Shown: one piece after another, positions 9,789 through 17,785 of the stretch
How the letters are laid out: each line of letters opens with the position of its first letter
Numbering within the stretch: position 1 is the first letter of the stretch
Source: JBCBRD01 sp039819785
GTDB taxonomy: Bacteria; Pseudomonadota; Alphaproteobacteria; Rhizobiales; Hyphomicrobiaceae
Assembly (NCBI GenBank): GCA_039819785.1
Contig: JBCBRH010000029.1
Location: forward strand, 1 to 55,853
DNA length: 55,853 nucleotides
Reading direction: 5' to 3'
The notes under the pieces: model-generated
Database searches by the model: none
Told to the model about the DNA's origin: nothing
What the model saw: the letters and a program-made list of their open reading frames with translations, nothing else
Made by a program: the position numbers and the translations under genes

Positions 9789-10624
9789 GCGATTTGCGAC
9801 ACATGGATGGCGCGGTGTCTGAGAAGATCACCAGTTTGCAGAACGGCCGTGTGAAGGCGATCCGCGCACTCGATATGCGCAAGACCCGGCGTGAAACAGG
9901 GCTGTTTGTCGCTGAAGGAGCATCTGTTTTACTGAGTGCGCGGGATGCTGGGTGGTCGCTTGAGACGCTGGTTTATCTCGCGGACCGGCAGCAGGATCCG
10001 GGCTTACAGACATTGCTGGGCTGGGCCCGAGATAGCGGAGCGGAATGCCTCAGTGTCAGTGCAACCGTGCTTGGAAAGCTGGCGGCGAAGGACAACCCGC
10101 AAAGCGTGCTCGGTGTTTTCAAACAGCGCTGGTCAGCTTTGCCTGCTCCGCCATCTGTTGCCGCTGATGAGACGTGGCTGGTGCTTGAAGAGGTGCGCGA
10201 TCCGGGCAACCTTGGAACCATCATTCGAACGTCAGATGCGGTGAGCGTTTCCGGTGTGGTTCTCGTTGGAAATTGCTGTGACCCCTACAGCCGTGAAGCC
10301 TTGCGCGCTACGATGGGGTCGGTTTTTGCGGTGCCATTGGTGCGCGCTGATGTGTCGGATTTTCTGGCGTGGCGGGAAAGCTGGCCGGGAGATGTTGTTG
10401 GGCTGCACTTGCATGGCGGTGAGGATTTCCGATCGGCGACGTATGCTGCCCCCCAGATGATTGTCATGGGGTCTGAGGGACCTGGCTTGTCGCAGGCGGT
10501 GTCTGATGCGTGCTCCAAACGTGTCAAGATTCCGATGTCCGGGCGGCTCGATTCCCTCAATCTTGCCGTCGCTACGGCGTTGACGTTGTATCAGGTGCGT
10601 GGCCCGTATCTGAATGTCTCATGA
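9785..10624 (+). CDS. TrmH/SpoU-family RNA 2'-O-methyltransferase
   Basis: SPOUT-class enzyme that methylates a ribose 2'-OH in tRNA or 23S rRNA. An N-terminal substrate-binding part (KITSLQNGRVKAIRALDMRK) precedes the knotted catalytic domain. Motif 1 is DPGNLGTIIRTSDA, motif 2 is MIVMGSEGPGLSQ, and motif 3 is MSGRLDSLNLAVATALTLYQ. All three SpoU motifs are present, so it should be active. About 279 residues from the GTG at 9785, which overlaps the upstream TGA; an ATG at 9803 is also possible. It sits in a run of three methyltransferase genes and likely shares their transcript. Confidence 0.88.
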   Translation: MSDLRHMDGAVSEKITSLQNGRVKAIRALDMRKTRRETGLFVAEGASVLLSARDAGWSLETLVYLADRQQDPGLQTLLGWARDSGAECLSVSATVLGKLAAKDNPQSVLGVFKQRWSALPAPPSVAADETWLVLEEVRDPGNLGTIIRTSDAVSVSGVVLVGNCCDPYSREALRATMGSVFAVPLVRADVSDFLAWRESWPGDVVGLHLHGGEDFRSATYAAPQMIVMGSEGPGLSQAVSDACSKRVKIPMSGRLDSLNLAVATALTLYQVRGPYLNVS

Positions 10625-10674
10625 CCTGATTGCCGCGACAGCCGCTTTGCCAACCCGCCAGGATTACGCTGCAC

Positions 10675-11616
10675 ATGCGCATCGAATATCACCGCACGCT
10701 GATTGCCGACCACGTGCGCAACCAGGCCATTTATGATGCGCTGAAGGCTCAGATTGCCCCCGGCGAAACCAGTGTTGCCGACATCGGTGCCGGCACCGGA
10801 CTGATTGGGCTGATGGCTGCAAAGCTTGGGGCGCGTGAGGTGTTTTTGTACGAGAGCGAGCCTGTCGGAGCTGTTGCCGAAGAGGTGTTGCGGGCCAATC
10901 GTGCCAAGGGCTGCACGGTCTTTCCGTTTTCATCGTTGGACATCGATGACCCGCCACAAGTTGATCTTGTGGTGTCCGAGACGTTGGGGAATTACGCGTT
11001 CGAAGAAAACATGATCGAGACGCTGAATGATGCGGCGGCCCGTCATCTGAAGCCCGGTGGCGCACTTCTGCCCTCTTGCGTTCGCCAGTATGTGGCACCT
11101 GTCATTGCGCCGCGTCTGTATGATGAATTGAGTGTCTGGGACAACGTCGGGTTTGGGTTGGATCTTTCCTTGGCCAAGGAGATGAGCCTCAACAACGTCT
11201 ATGTCCGTGCGTTCAAACCTGATGAGCTGTTTCAGCCTGAAGGGACCGTGTGGGACACAGTCACGTTTCGGGCAGGGCCGGCGAAGAATTCAACCAAACG
11301 TAAAGGGGATGCGGAGTGGACTGTGCAGAATGACGTGACCGTTTATGGATTGGCGTATTGGTGGGCGGCCGAGTTTGGGACGACATCGATCATCGGGACG
11401 TCACCAGGAGATCGGCAGACGCATTGGGAGCAGCTGTACTTTCCCTGCGCGAAACCGATGCAGATTATGGGTGGTGAGGGTATCCGTGCGCTCATCACGT
11501 CGTCATCAAGTTTTGATGCGGGGACGCACCTGGCGTGGAGCGTTGCGCGAACGAATGGCTCAGGCAAGGTTCTTGAACGGCAAAAGATGGATCTTGACCG
11601 TGGGTATCTGCCCTAG
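10675..11616 (+). CDS. Protein arginine methyltransferase-like enzyme
   Basis: Rossmann methyltransferase with SAM motif VADIGAGTGLIGLMAA (residues about 34-49) and acidic LYESEP. SETLGNYAFEEN carries Glu102 and Glu111, the same nine-residue spacing as the double-E loop of eukaryotic PRMTs. RQTHWEQLYFP holds a THW motif in the place expected for the PRMT THW loop, within a beta-rich C-terminal half. Bacterial homologues are often named ribosomal protein L11 methyltransferase, but the architecture is PRMT-like. About 313 residues from ATG 10675. The gene is the last of three tandem methyltransferase genes. Its TAG stop overlaps the first base of a palindromic repeat. The substrate is unknown. 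Confidence 0.8.
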   Translation: MRIEYHRTLIADHVRNQAIYDALKAQIAPGETSVADIGAGTGLIGLMAAKLGAREVFLYESEPVGAVAEEVLRANRAKGCTVFPFSSLDIDDPPQVDLVVSETLGNYAFEENMIETLNDAAARHLKPGGALLPSCVRQYVAPVIAPRLYDELSVWDNVGFGLDLSLAKEMSLNNVYVRAFKPDELFQPEGTVWDTVTFRAGPAKNSTKRKGDAEWTVQNDVTVYGLAYWWAAEFGTTSIIGTSPGDRQTHWEQLYFPCAKPMQIMGGEGIRALITSSSSFDAGTHLAWSVARTNGSGKVLERQKMDLDRGYLP

Positions 11617-11779
11617 CGCCTGTTTGCTTTTCGTGGACCAGCAAAGCAGGCTTTAAGCCCCTGACTTGGAGCATGTTCCGGGCGGAAAACCGCGTACACT
11701 TTTCCTGAGCAGGCTCTGTGCTCTTGAGTTGGAGCATGTTCCGGGCGGAAAACCGTGTGCACTTTTCCTAAACATGCTC
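11616..11779 (+). repeat. Double-hairpin palindromic element, copy 1 (rearranged tandem)
   Basis: Two partial units of the element that is also at 26604-26704 and 43121-43321. A first hairpin (GCGCCTGTTTGCTTTTCG and its partner GCAAAGCAGGC) is followed by GGAGCATGTTCCGGGCGG and the shared inner sequence. In unit one the right end GAACATGCTC is replaced by GAGCAGGCTCTGTGC. This fuses the inner part of the right hairpin to the tail of a left hairpin, so it looks like recombination between tandem units. The second unit ends with CATGCTC. The element starts at the G of the TAG stop of the upstream gene. Such palindromes are widespread in Hyphomicrobiales and may terminate transcription. Confidence 0.85.
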
Positions 11780-11822
11780 TGGCCCGGTCGGCCCAACATG
11801 TGTCTGATTCTATACCGGCTGC

Positions 11823-12653
11823 TTAACGTTCACTTGGTGCGGGCGATCTGGTGGCGCGGGCGATCTGGCCATCTTTGGAAACCGCGAAGGGTTTCGGAAC
11901 AGTTTCCACGATCGCAATGCTGCCTGCCGTTTGCCGTATCCGGGATTTTGGTGATGGCTGCAACGCGGCAAGCGGCATGGTCGTTTGAAGCTGCCAAAGC
12001 TCCTTGGATTTTTGCAGGACCTGGCTGGGACCAAGCACGATCATCGATGCCGTCGCTATGATAAATCCGCCGATCCCAATCGTGAGCAACCATGCACCCA
12101 TATAGCTGGCAGCCGATGTCCAGCGTTTGCGACGCGCCTGTTTGATCCATGGCTTGTCAGAAATATTTTCTGGTGCAGTTGCGCGATCTCGCGGGTCCTC
12201 GTTGTGATCCAGACCGGTTTCGTCCGCTGAAGCGTTTGTGAGATGATCATCGGGCTGGCTGTCTGATTTTGATGACTGTAACTGGCTCCGATTTGTCTGG
12301 GTTGGCATCTGGCGTGGAATTGGAGGAGGGACTTGGCGCAGGTCATCTTTCAAAAACTCACAGTCAGTCGCAGAACGCTCCTGACGGGCTTGTGGCTTGT
12401 TGCACATGACGGCGCTCAGTTGATCTGCCAGGGCATCTACGTCTGCTGGGAGGTCATTGTCTAAGCGTTCGGGAGGGCCGTGGTTGGCAGCGCCGCTTTG
12501 TTGCAGTCCCGAGCGTGTGTCTTGGGGAGTCGGCGGGTGGTTGGCGGCTGTGTTCTTATTCAAACGGCGGCGTGGACGGCGGCGGCCAAACAGCGTGGCG
12601 CGTTCGTTGGTCGCCGGTGTTGGTTCGGTGGGCTGAACGTTGGCTTCACTCAT
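11823..12653 (-). CDS. Hypothetical protein with one membrane segment, low-complexity N-terminus
   Basis: About 276 residues. The first 180 are polar, Pro/Gln/Asn/Asp-rich and likely disordered (an FGRRRPRRRLNKN basic patch near residue 22). A basic stretch (WIKQARRKRWTSAAS) then leads into one hydrophobic helix (AWLLTIGIGGFIIATASMIV), leaving a C-terminal tail of roughly 70 residues. This suggests an inner-membrane protein with a long cytoplasmic N-terminal part. No family is recognised. A protein of similar design, but with different sequence, is encoded at 51750-52460. Neighbours give no functional clue. Confidence 0.6.
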   Translation of the reverse strand: MSEANVQPTEPTPATNERATLFGRRRPRRRLNKNTAANHPPTPQDTRSGLQQSGAANHGPPERLDNDLPADVDALADQLSAVMCNKPQARQERSATDCEFLKDDLRQVPPPIPRQMPTQTNRSQLQSSKSDSQPDDHLTNASADETGLDHNEDPRDRATAPENISDKPWIKQARRKRWTSAASYMGAWLLTIGIGGFIIATASMIVLGPSQVLQKSKELWQLQTTMPLAALQPSPKSRIRQTAGSIAIVETVPKPFAVSKDGQIARATRSPAPSER

Positions 12654-13146
12654 GACGCAACTCCGATCGTTCGATCGTCATGCGTTAGTCTTGCCGACGA
12701 AAACGCCAAATTAACGGCGTGTGTCCTCTGGGCTGGTCCACGTGCTGGAGCTTTGAACAGGACGCGCTTTTCGGTACGCCGTGAAGCGCGCGCGCAAGGT
12801 TCGTTCGTTGGAACGATGGATCTTCCAGTATGCATTGCACCTGTCCAAGACCCCTAGCCGCCGCGCTCTGGGTTACTCTAAAGCCACAAGGTTTCCCCAA
12901 ACCCTCCGTGACTGAACAGTATCGTAGGCACCATAATTCAGCAACTTGAAAACACTTTCGCCAAACGTGCGGTAAACGCGCTGAATTTCACATCAAACGA
13001 ACAGCGTTGATGCGTGATCATGCCTTGCGTTCACGGTGATTGTCGGCCACTTCAAGAGAAACGATGGCGGCTCACCCCTTGGCCGGGCATCGGCACCGTT
13101 CACCGTTGGCCTCGTTGTTTGCCCATTCCTCAAAGGACACCTGTTC
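12654..13146. other. Intergenic region, nothing recognised
   Basis: About 490 bases between the divergent hypothetical gene and the NnrU gene. No protein-like frame, RNA gene or strong terminator is visible. The NnrU ribosome binding site (AAAGGA) lies at its right end. Confidence 0.5.
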
Positions 13147-13722
13147 ATGCTGCTCTTGATCGTTGGTTTGCTGCTCTTCATCGCCTTTCATCTGTTGCCA
13201 ACGAATGTCTCAATGCGAAACGGGCTGGCTGCGAAGTTTGGCGATAACGGTGTGAAAGGGATCGTGGCGGTCGGGTCACTCATTGGGTTCGCGCTGATCG
13301 TTTACGGCTATGGCAAAATGCAAGGATCGGGCAAAAACCCCGTGATCTGGGACCCGCCAACCTGGATGCAGCACATCACACTTTTGCTGATGGTTTTTTC
13401 CATGATTGCTCTTGCGGCGACCTACATTCCCTCGCGGATTCAATCGGCGCTGAAACACCCGATGTTGCTGGCTGTGAAGATCTGGGCGCTTTCGCATTTG
13501 CTGGCCAACGGAGATGTTGCATCGCTGTTGTTGTTCGGTAGCTTTCTGGCCTGGGCCGTCTATGACCGCATCTCCTTAAAGCGGCGGGGTAACCTTGGAC
13601 CTGGCCCGGCCAACGTCTCGGTTCTCAATGACGTTGCCGTGGTTGCGCTGGGCTTGGGCCTGTACGTGGGCATGGTGGTGTGGGGACACGGCTATCTGAT
13701 CGGGGTCGGTGTCGTTGGTTGA
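13147..13722 (+). CDS. NnrU family membrane protein
   Basis: Integral membrane protein of the NnrU family, which is linked to nitrogen-oxide metabolism in some denitrifiers and is related to the heme-handling MnmH/isoprenylcysteine-methyltransferase-like membrane fold; the exact role is not settled. The 191 residues contain about five or six hydrophobic helices (LLLIVGLLLFIAFHLLPTN, GIVAVGSLIGFALIVYGYG, HITLLLMVFSMIALAATYI). KIWALSHLLANGDVASLLLF is the conserved His-Asn-Asp helix of the family, and SLKRRG is in a cytoplasmic loop. The ATG at 13147 has AGGA nine bases upstream. The end overlaps the MOSC gene by 14 bases, so the two are probably co-translated. Confidence 0.85.
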   Translation: MLLLIVGLLLFIAFHLLPTNVSMRNGLAAKFGDNGVKGIVAVGSLIGFALIVYGYGKMQGSGKNPVIWDPPTWMQHITLLLMVFSMIALAATYIPSRIQSALKHPMLLAVKIWALSHLLANGDVASLLLFGSFLAWAVYDRISLKRRGNLGPGPANVSVLNDVAVVALGLGLYVGMVVWGHGYLIGVGVVG

Positions 13723-14302
13723 TGAGCCCGGGCTAAGTGATCGCGGGCGGGTGATCGGCATTGCGCGCCGCGATGTGCGGAAAGCGCCGATGGAAGTCCT
13801 GGCTGCTGGGACGATCTCACTGGAAGCCGGGCTAGAAGGTGATCACAAGGGGCTGAAATACAAAAACCGTGCGTTGACGATGCTTGCCCTAGAAGACTGG
13901 CAGCTGGCGCTCAGCGAAGTGGCGGAGCGGTCAGTCGCAGCGGGTGCGACACGCTCTGGGTCAGCACATACCAGCCTCGAGGCAGGCGCTGGCCAGGGCA
14001 CCCCAAGCATCGTTGCTCTCGACTGGACCGCGCGGCGGGCGAACCTGCTGGTGGAAGGCGTTGACCTTCCCAAGGCACCCGGTGGACGGATGACGATCGG
14101 AGACAGTGTTGAGCTGGAGGTGACTTACCCCTGTCAGCCCTGCCGCCGGATGGACGATGCATTGCCCGGCCTGCTGAAGGCACTTCATCCCGATTGGCGC
14201 GGTGGGGTTGTCATGAAGGTTTTGTCGGGGGGCGAAATCGCTATCGGAGATGTGGTTCGGGTTACCGCTCGTCCGGTACTGCGCAAGCGGCACCTGCCAT
14301 AG
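13709..14302 (+). CDS. MOSC domain protein
   Basis: MOSC domains (as in YiiM and the molybdenum cofactor sulfurase C-terminus) are thought to bind sulfur or the molybdenum cofactor through a conserved cysteine. In 197 residues the match includes GTISLEAGLEGDHKG and VTYPCQPCRRMDDALPGL, whose first Cys is the likely functional residue. The C-terminal GDVVRV closes the beta-barrel. The start is GTG 13709, inside the end of the NnrU gene. Molybdopterin synthase genes occur in this window at 38-39 kb, but there is no direct link to them. Confidence 0.82.
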   Translation: MSLVDEPGLSDRGRVIGIARRDVRKAPMEVLAAGTISLEAGLEGDHKGLKYKNRALTMLALEDWQLALSEVAERSVAAGATRSGSAHTSLEAGAGQGTPSIVALDWTARRANLLVEGVDLPKAPGGRMTIGDSVELEVTYPCQPCRRMDDALPGLLKALHPDWRGGVVMKVLSGGEIAIGDVVRVTARPVLRKRHLP

Positions 14303-14423
14303 TTCACTCGCGCCGTGGTGAACCGCGAAGCTGCTGGCGTGCGAATGTCGGCTTGCTCAGGCCAGTAGATCCAGACCTGAGGCCTCTGTGCCCCGAGCCA
14401 AACGACAGCGATGTCCGTTGCCG

Positions 14424-16304
14424 TCAGAACTGCACGATGAGGTCTGTGTACTTGCCGGTTTCCAAGCTTTTGCCGTTGTCGGAAATCACAATCGACGAGC
14501 CAGGCTTTATGAGTTCTGACAACCGTGTCCGCACATCTTCTGGAATTTGCACCCGTGACAGCGCGCGTTCCGGTGTTTGATTGCCAGCTTTTTTGTTCGC
14601 CTGGGCCTGGAGGCTGCGCCATTCCTTGCGGCTCATGCCCTTTTTCCGTTTGATCCGCGCCGCGCCTTTTGCCGGTGTGATCGTTTTCCAGTTCAGGTCC
14701 GTTTCGCCCGGTGTGTAACCTGTTGCCGTGAATACGTGCGTTCCCACAGGGCTGTCGGGATTTTCAAACTTAACTGCAGCCTCCAAGATATCGTCTTGGT
14801 CCTGGCGGACGTAGAGCTTCTGTTTCTTGCGACTGATCAAAACCGTAATGGGCTTCTCATAACGTTCCTGGGCACGTTCGGCTTCTTTCAGCTCGCGTGC
14901 GATGCGCAGGTGGTGTTGGGACGCGGTCGTATAGCGTTGCTTGAGAATCTCTCGGCGGAGCATTTCAGCCTTCACCGTTTCTTCGTGTCGGGCCAGGGTC
15001 TCGGAGAGCTTGTCGATCGCCTCCGTCGTCGCATCCATTTCGTCGTATTTTGCAATCAGCCGGGCTTCCAACTCCATCTCCAAGCTGGCCGGGTCGATTG
15101 TCGCGGCATCGGGCCGGGTCGGCGTAAGAGGTGCTGGCGAGCCGGGGCGCGCGGCAGCTGTCACTTTGTTTTTCGCGAGGCGCGATGCTTCGAGACTGTC
15201 GGCGGCATTAAGGCTGGCGGCATCAAGGCTGGCGGTCTGGACCAAGGCTCTCTTCGTGGTGGAAAGCGATTGTTCTGCTACCGATGACGGTGCGCTGGCG
15301 TTCAGCTGTTGGTTGGCCAACATGAAATCGCGCATCTCGCGTTCGATGGCGTGCTTAGCGCGCTCAAGTCCATTCAACTCTTTTTGCAGGTCTGCACGTT
15401 CAGAGCGAAGTTTTGCAGGTGCTTTGACAAGTTTGCGCAGTTTCAGGTTCGCAGCTTTCAATTTGTCGGCGGCTTCCTTTGCCCAGATCTTCGTATCGGC
15501 GGACATTTTTTCAAGGCGCGTCAAGTGGTTCCGACGAGCGGCAGCCACGGCCGTCCGTGTCAGCGGGCCTTTGATCTGGGCTTCCAGATCTTCATAAACC
15601 GACGCTGCATTGGCGGGTGATACGCCCATCAGCCAGCGGTGGGATGATGTGGACGACTTGGCGACGACGTCTGTCGTTGATTTTGCCCCGTCTTCTCCGA
15701 CGGGAAGCTCGAGCGAAGCGACCTGTGTTCCGTTGCCCGGTGGCAGCGGCTTGATCAGGACATCATGTGCGATCGTCCGCGGCTCAGGGCGGCCATCCGT
15801 GATGATGACCCGGTCAGCCATCGAGGTCATGGAGAAGAGTTTTCTCGCAAAGCTGTAAGGCAGCCGAATACACCCGTGGGAAGCTGGATAACCGGGTATG
15901 TGGCCCGCATGGAGTGCGATGCCGGACCATGTCACGCGTTGCATGAAAGGCATGGGTGCGTTGGCGTACAGGTTTGAATAGTGCCGCTTACGCTTCTGCA
16001 GGATCGTGAACACACCTTTTGGCGTCCGGTGACCGCGTTTGCCACTGGAGATCCGCGACTGCGCGACAATCTTTGTGCCGCGGTAAGCAACCAGCCTTTG
16101 TTTCGACAGCGAGACCACGATCGTCATGGGCAGTTCGCTGCGAACGCTTTGTTTTGATTTCGAAACTCTTGATTGGTTGGCGCTGTTAGCCCAAGCCTGC
16201 GGCGCGATCGAAACCACCATCGCGGCTGCAATGACAAGCGCCGTAAAGGCTGCCAGCGTTGTTCGGGCAATCTTAACAGGGGTAAAGATGATGAGGTTCT
16301 TCAA
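14424..16304 (-). CDS. L,D-transpeptidase with a second, degenerate YkuD-like domain
   Basis: Secreted or periplasmic enzyme that forms 3-3 peptidoglycan cross-links or attaches proteins to peptidoglycan. The signal or anchor helix is at about residues 12-40. The first YkuD domain has LHAGHIPGYPASHGCIRLP, with His132, His143 and catalytic Cys145. A long coiled-coil or helical region at about 230-470 (KMSADTKIWAKEAADKLKA) follows. The C-terminal 150 residues (PITVLISRKKQKLYVRQDQD to KPGSSIVISDNGKS) resemble a YkuD fold lacking the HGC signature. A 15-bp in-frame tandem repeat (15201-15230) encodes ASLDA/ASLNA. The start is TTG at 16304, the only one that keeps the signal. 626 residues; this two-domain layout is known in Hyphomicrobiales. 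Confidence 0.88.
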   Translation of the reverse strand: MKNLIIFTPVKIARTTLAAFTALVIAAAMVVSIAPQAWANSANQSRVSKSKQSVRSELPMTIVVSLSKQRLVAYRGTKIVAQSRISSGKRGHRTPKGVFTILQKRKRHYSNLYANAPMPFMQRVTWSGIALHAGHIPGYPASHGCIRLPYSFARKLFSMTSMADRVIITDGRPEPRTIAHDVLIKPLPPGNGTQVASLELPVGEDGAKSTTDVVAKSSTSSHRWLMGVSPANAASVYEDLEAQIKGPLTRTAVAAARRNHLTRLEKMSADTKIWAKEAADKLKAANLKLRKLVKAPAKLRSERADLQKELNGLERAKHAIEREMRDFMLANQQLNASAPSSVAEQSLSTTKRALVQTASLDAASLNAADSLEASRLAKNKVTAAARPGSPAPLTPTRPDAATIDPASLEMELEARLIAKYDEMDATTEAIDKLSETLARHEETVKAEMLRREILKQRYTTASQHHLRIARELKEAERAQERYEKPITVLISRKKQKLYVRQDQDDILEAAVKFENPDSPVGTHVFTATGYTPGETDLNWKTITPAKGAARIKRKKGMSRKEWRSLQAQANKKAGNQTPERALSRVQIPEDVRTRLSELIKPGSSIVISDNGKSLETGKYTDLIVQF

Positions 16305-16630
16305 AGCCTGGACCCGCCTTGCTAAGTGAAACGCGCTGCATAAATCGTACCGGTTTAAGCGAAAGGTCGCTGAACGCCCTTTGCATAAACACTGTATTCG
16401 CTGCCTGCTAACCCGGAGTTACCCCGCCATCAAAAATTGGTTAGCACCCCCTTGATGTGCGGTGCAACGCTGATTCGTTTTTGTGCAACGTTAAGATGGT
16501 TGCTGTGGCAAACCGTCAACGGGTGCAGGGATTTGAACTGTCATGCTGACGCTCCACCAGGGGTGGACATGCTTGCCTGGAATGGCGGGGGTCGCAAGAC
16601 TGCCTGAGAAGAAACAAGGATCGTCTTCAG
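16305..16630. other. Divergent intergenic region, nothing recognised
   Basis: About 325 bases between the L,D-transpeptidase and panB starts. It should contain both promoters. No clear boxes, operators or RNA genes could be identified by eye. Confidence 0.5.
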
Positions 16631-17569
16631 ATGTCGTCGCAAAGCCAAGCGCAACCAAATACGCAAAAACGGATAACGGCCCCTGATATTCAGGCTATGA
16701 AAGGGGTCACGCCGATCGTCTCGCTGACGGCCTACCATGCGCATACAGCTGCGATCGCAGACCCCTTTTGCGATTTCTTGCTGGTGGGCGACAGCCTGGG
16801 CATGGTGATGCACGGTTTTGAAACCACCGTTCCCGTGCCGGTCGAACTCATGATCATGCATGGCCGCGCCGTCGTGCGCGGGGCTAGGCGTGCGCTTGTG
16901 GTCGTCGATATGCCGTTTGGCTCCTATGAGGAAAGCCCATCGGTTGCGTTTCGGAACTGCGCGCGCGTCATGAAGGAAACGGATTGCGGGGCCATTAAAC
17001 TGGAAGGCGGACGCCGGATGGCTGAAACCATTCGGTACCTTGTTGATCGGGGCATCCCGGTGATGGCGCACATCGGGCTGACGCCACAATCAATTCACGT
17101 CATTGGCGGCTTCAAGGCCCAGGGGCGGCAGGCTGAGCAGTGGGCGGCTATCGAAGACGACGCCAAGGCCGTGTCCGAAGCTGGTGCGTTCGCTGTGGTC
17201 CTGGAGGCTATTGCTGAACCATTGGCGGCGCGGATTTCGCCAGCGATTGATATTCCGACCATTGGGATTGGCGCATCTGCTGCGTGCGATGGTCAAATCC
17301 TGGTGATGGAGGACATGCTGGGGTTGAGCCCGCGGGTTCCGAAGTTTGTGAAGGAATTTGGAGCTGTGGGGGCTGCGATCTCTGGTGCCATCAAGTCCTA
17401 CGCCGAGGAGGTGCGGGCGGGCACATTTCCAGCCCCTGAGCATACATATGAAATGAAGTCTGGCGATTTGAAGTCTGGCGATTTGAAGTCCGGGGAAAAG
17501 ACAACCGGCGGCACGTCCAAAAGCGGTCACACCGGCAGAGCAGGAGCCGCCACAAAGCGCAAGCTGTGA
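16631..17569 (+). CDS. panB: 3-methyl-2-oxobutanoate hydroxymethyltransferase
   Basis: First committed enzyme of pantothenate synthesis: it transfers a hydroxymethyl group from methylene-THF to 2-oxoisovalerate, giving ketopantoate. It is a TIM barrel with the expected Mg and substrate motifs: LVGDSLGMVMHG, VVDMPFGSYEES, GAIKLEGGRRM, GHIGLTPQS-like AHIGLTPQSIHVIGGF, and IPTIGIGASAACDGQILVMED. The catalytic core ends near LSPRVPKFVKEF. After that come about 55 extra residues, including KSGDL repeated in tandem from a 15-bp DNA repeat, then a basic Gly/Thr-rich tail. The core looks complete and active; the tail is probably unstructured. 312 residues against roughly 265-280 usual. No panC is adjacent. 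Confidence 0.95.
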   Translation: MSSQSQAQPNTQKRITAPDIQAMKGVTPIVSLTAYHAHTAAIADPFCDFLLVGDSLGMVMHGFETTVPVPVELMIMHGRAVVRGARRALVVVDMPFGSYEESPSVAFRNCARVMKETDCGAIKLEGGRRMAETIRYLVDRGIPVMAHIGLTPQSIHVIGGFKAQGRQAEQWAAIEDDAKAVSEAGAFAVVLEAIAEPLAARISPAIDIPTIGIGASAACDGQILVMEDMLGLSPRVPKFVKEFGAVGAAISGAIKSYAEEVRAGTFPAPEHTYEMKSGDLKSGDLKSGEKTTGGTSKSGHTGRAGAATKRKL

Positions 17570-17785
17570 GCGAAAAAAGGTTCCTGCGGCGTGCATGGCG
17601 GTGCCGCCTCAGGACCCATATTGGTCATTGAAGGACGCCGCTGATTTGCGTTTCTGGTTGCGATCGCTATCTATGCGCGACCGGCCGCTGGTGTTCTGCC
17701 GATCGGCCTTTAGTTGACCGATGGCGGCGGGAATTGCCGAAGGTCCACCAACTCATACAAAAAATTCGAGGATTCGCTGTAAGTC

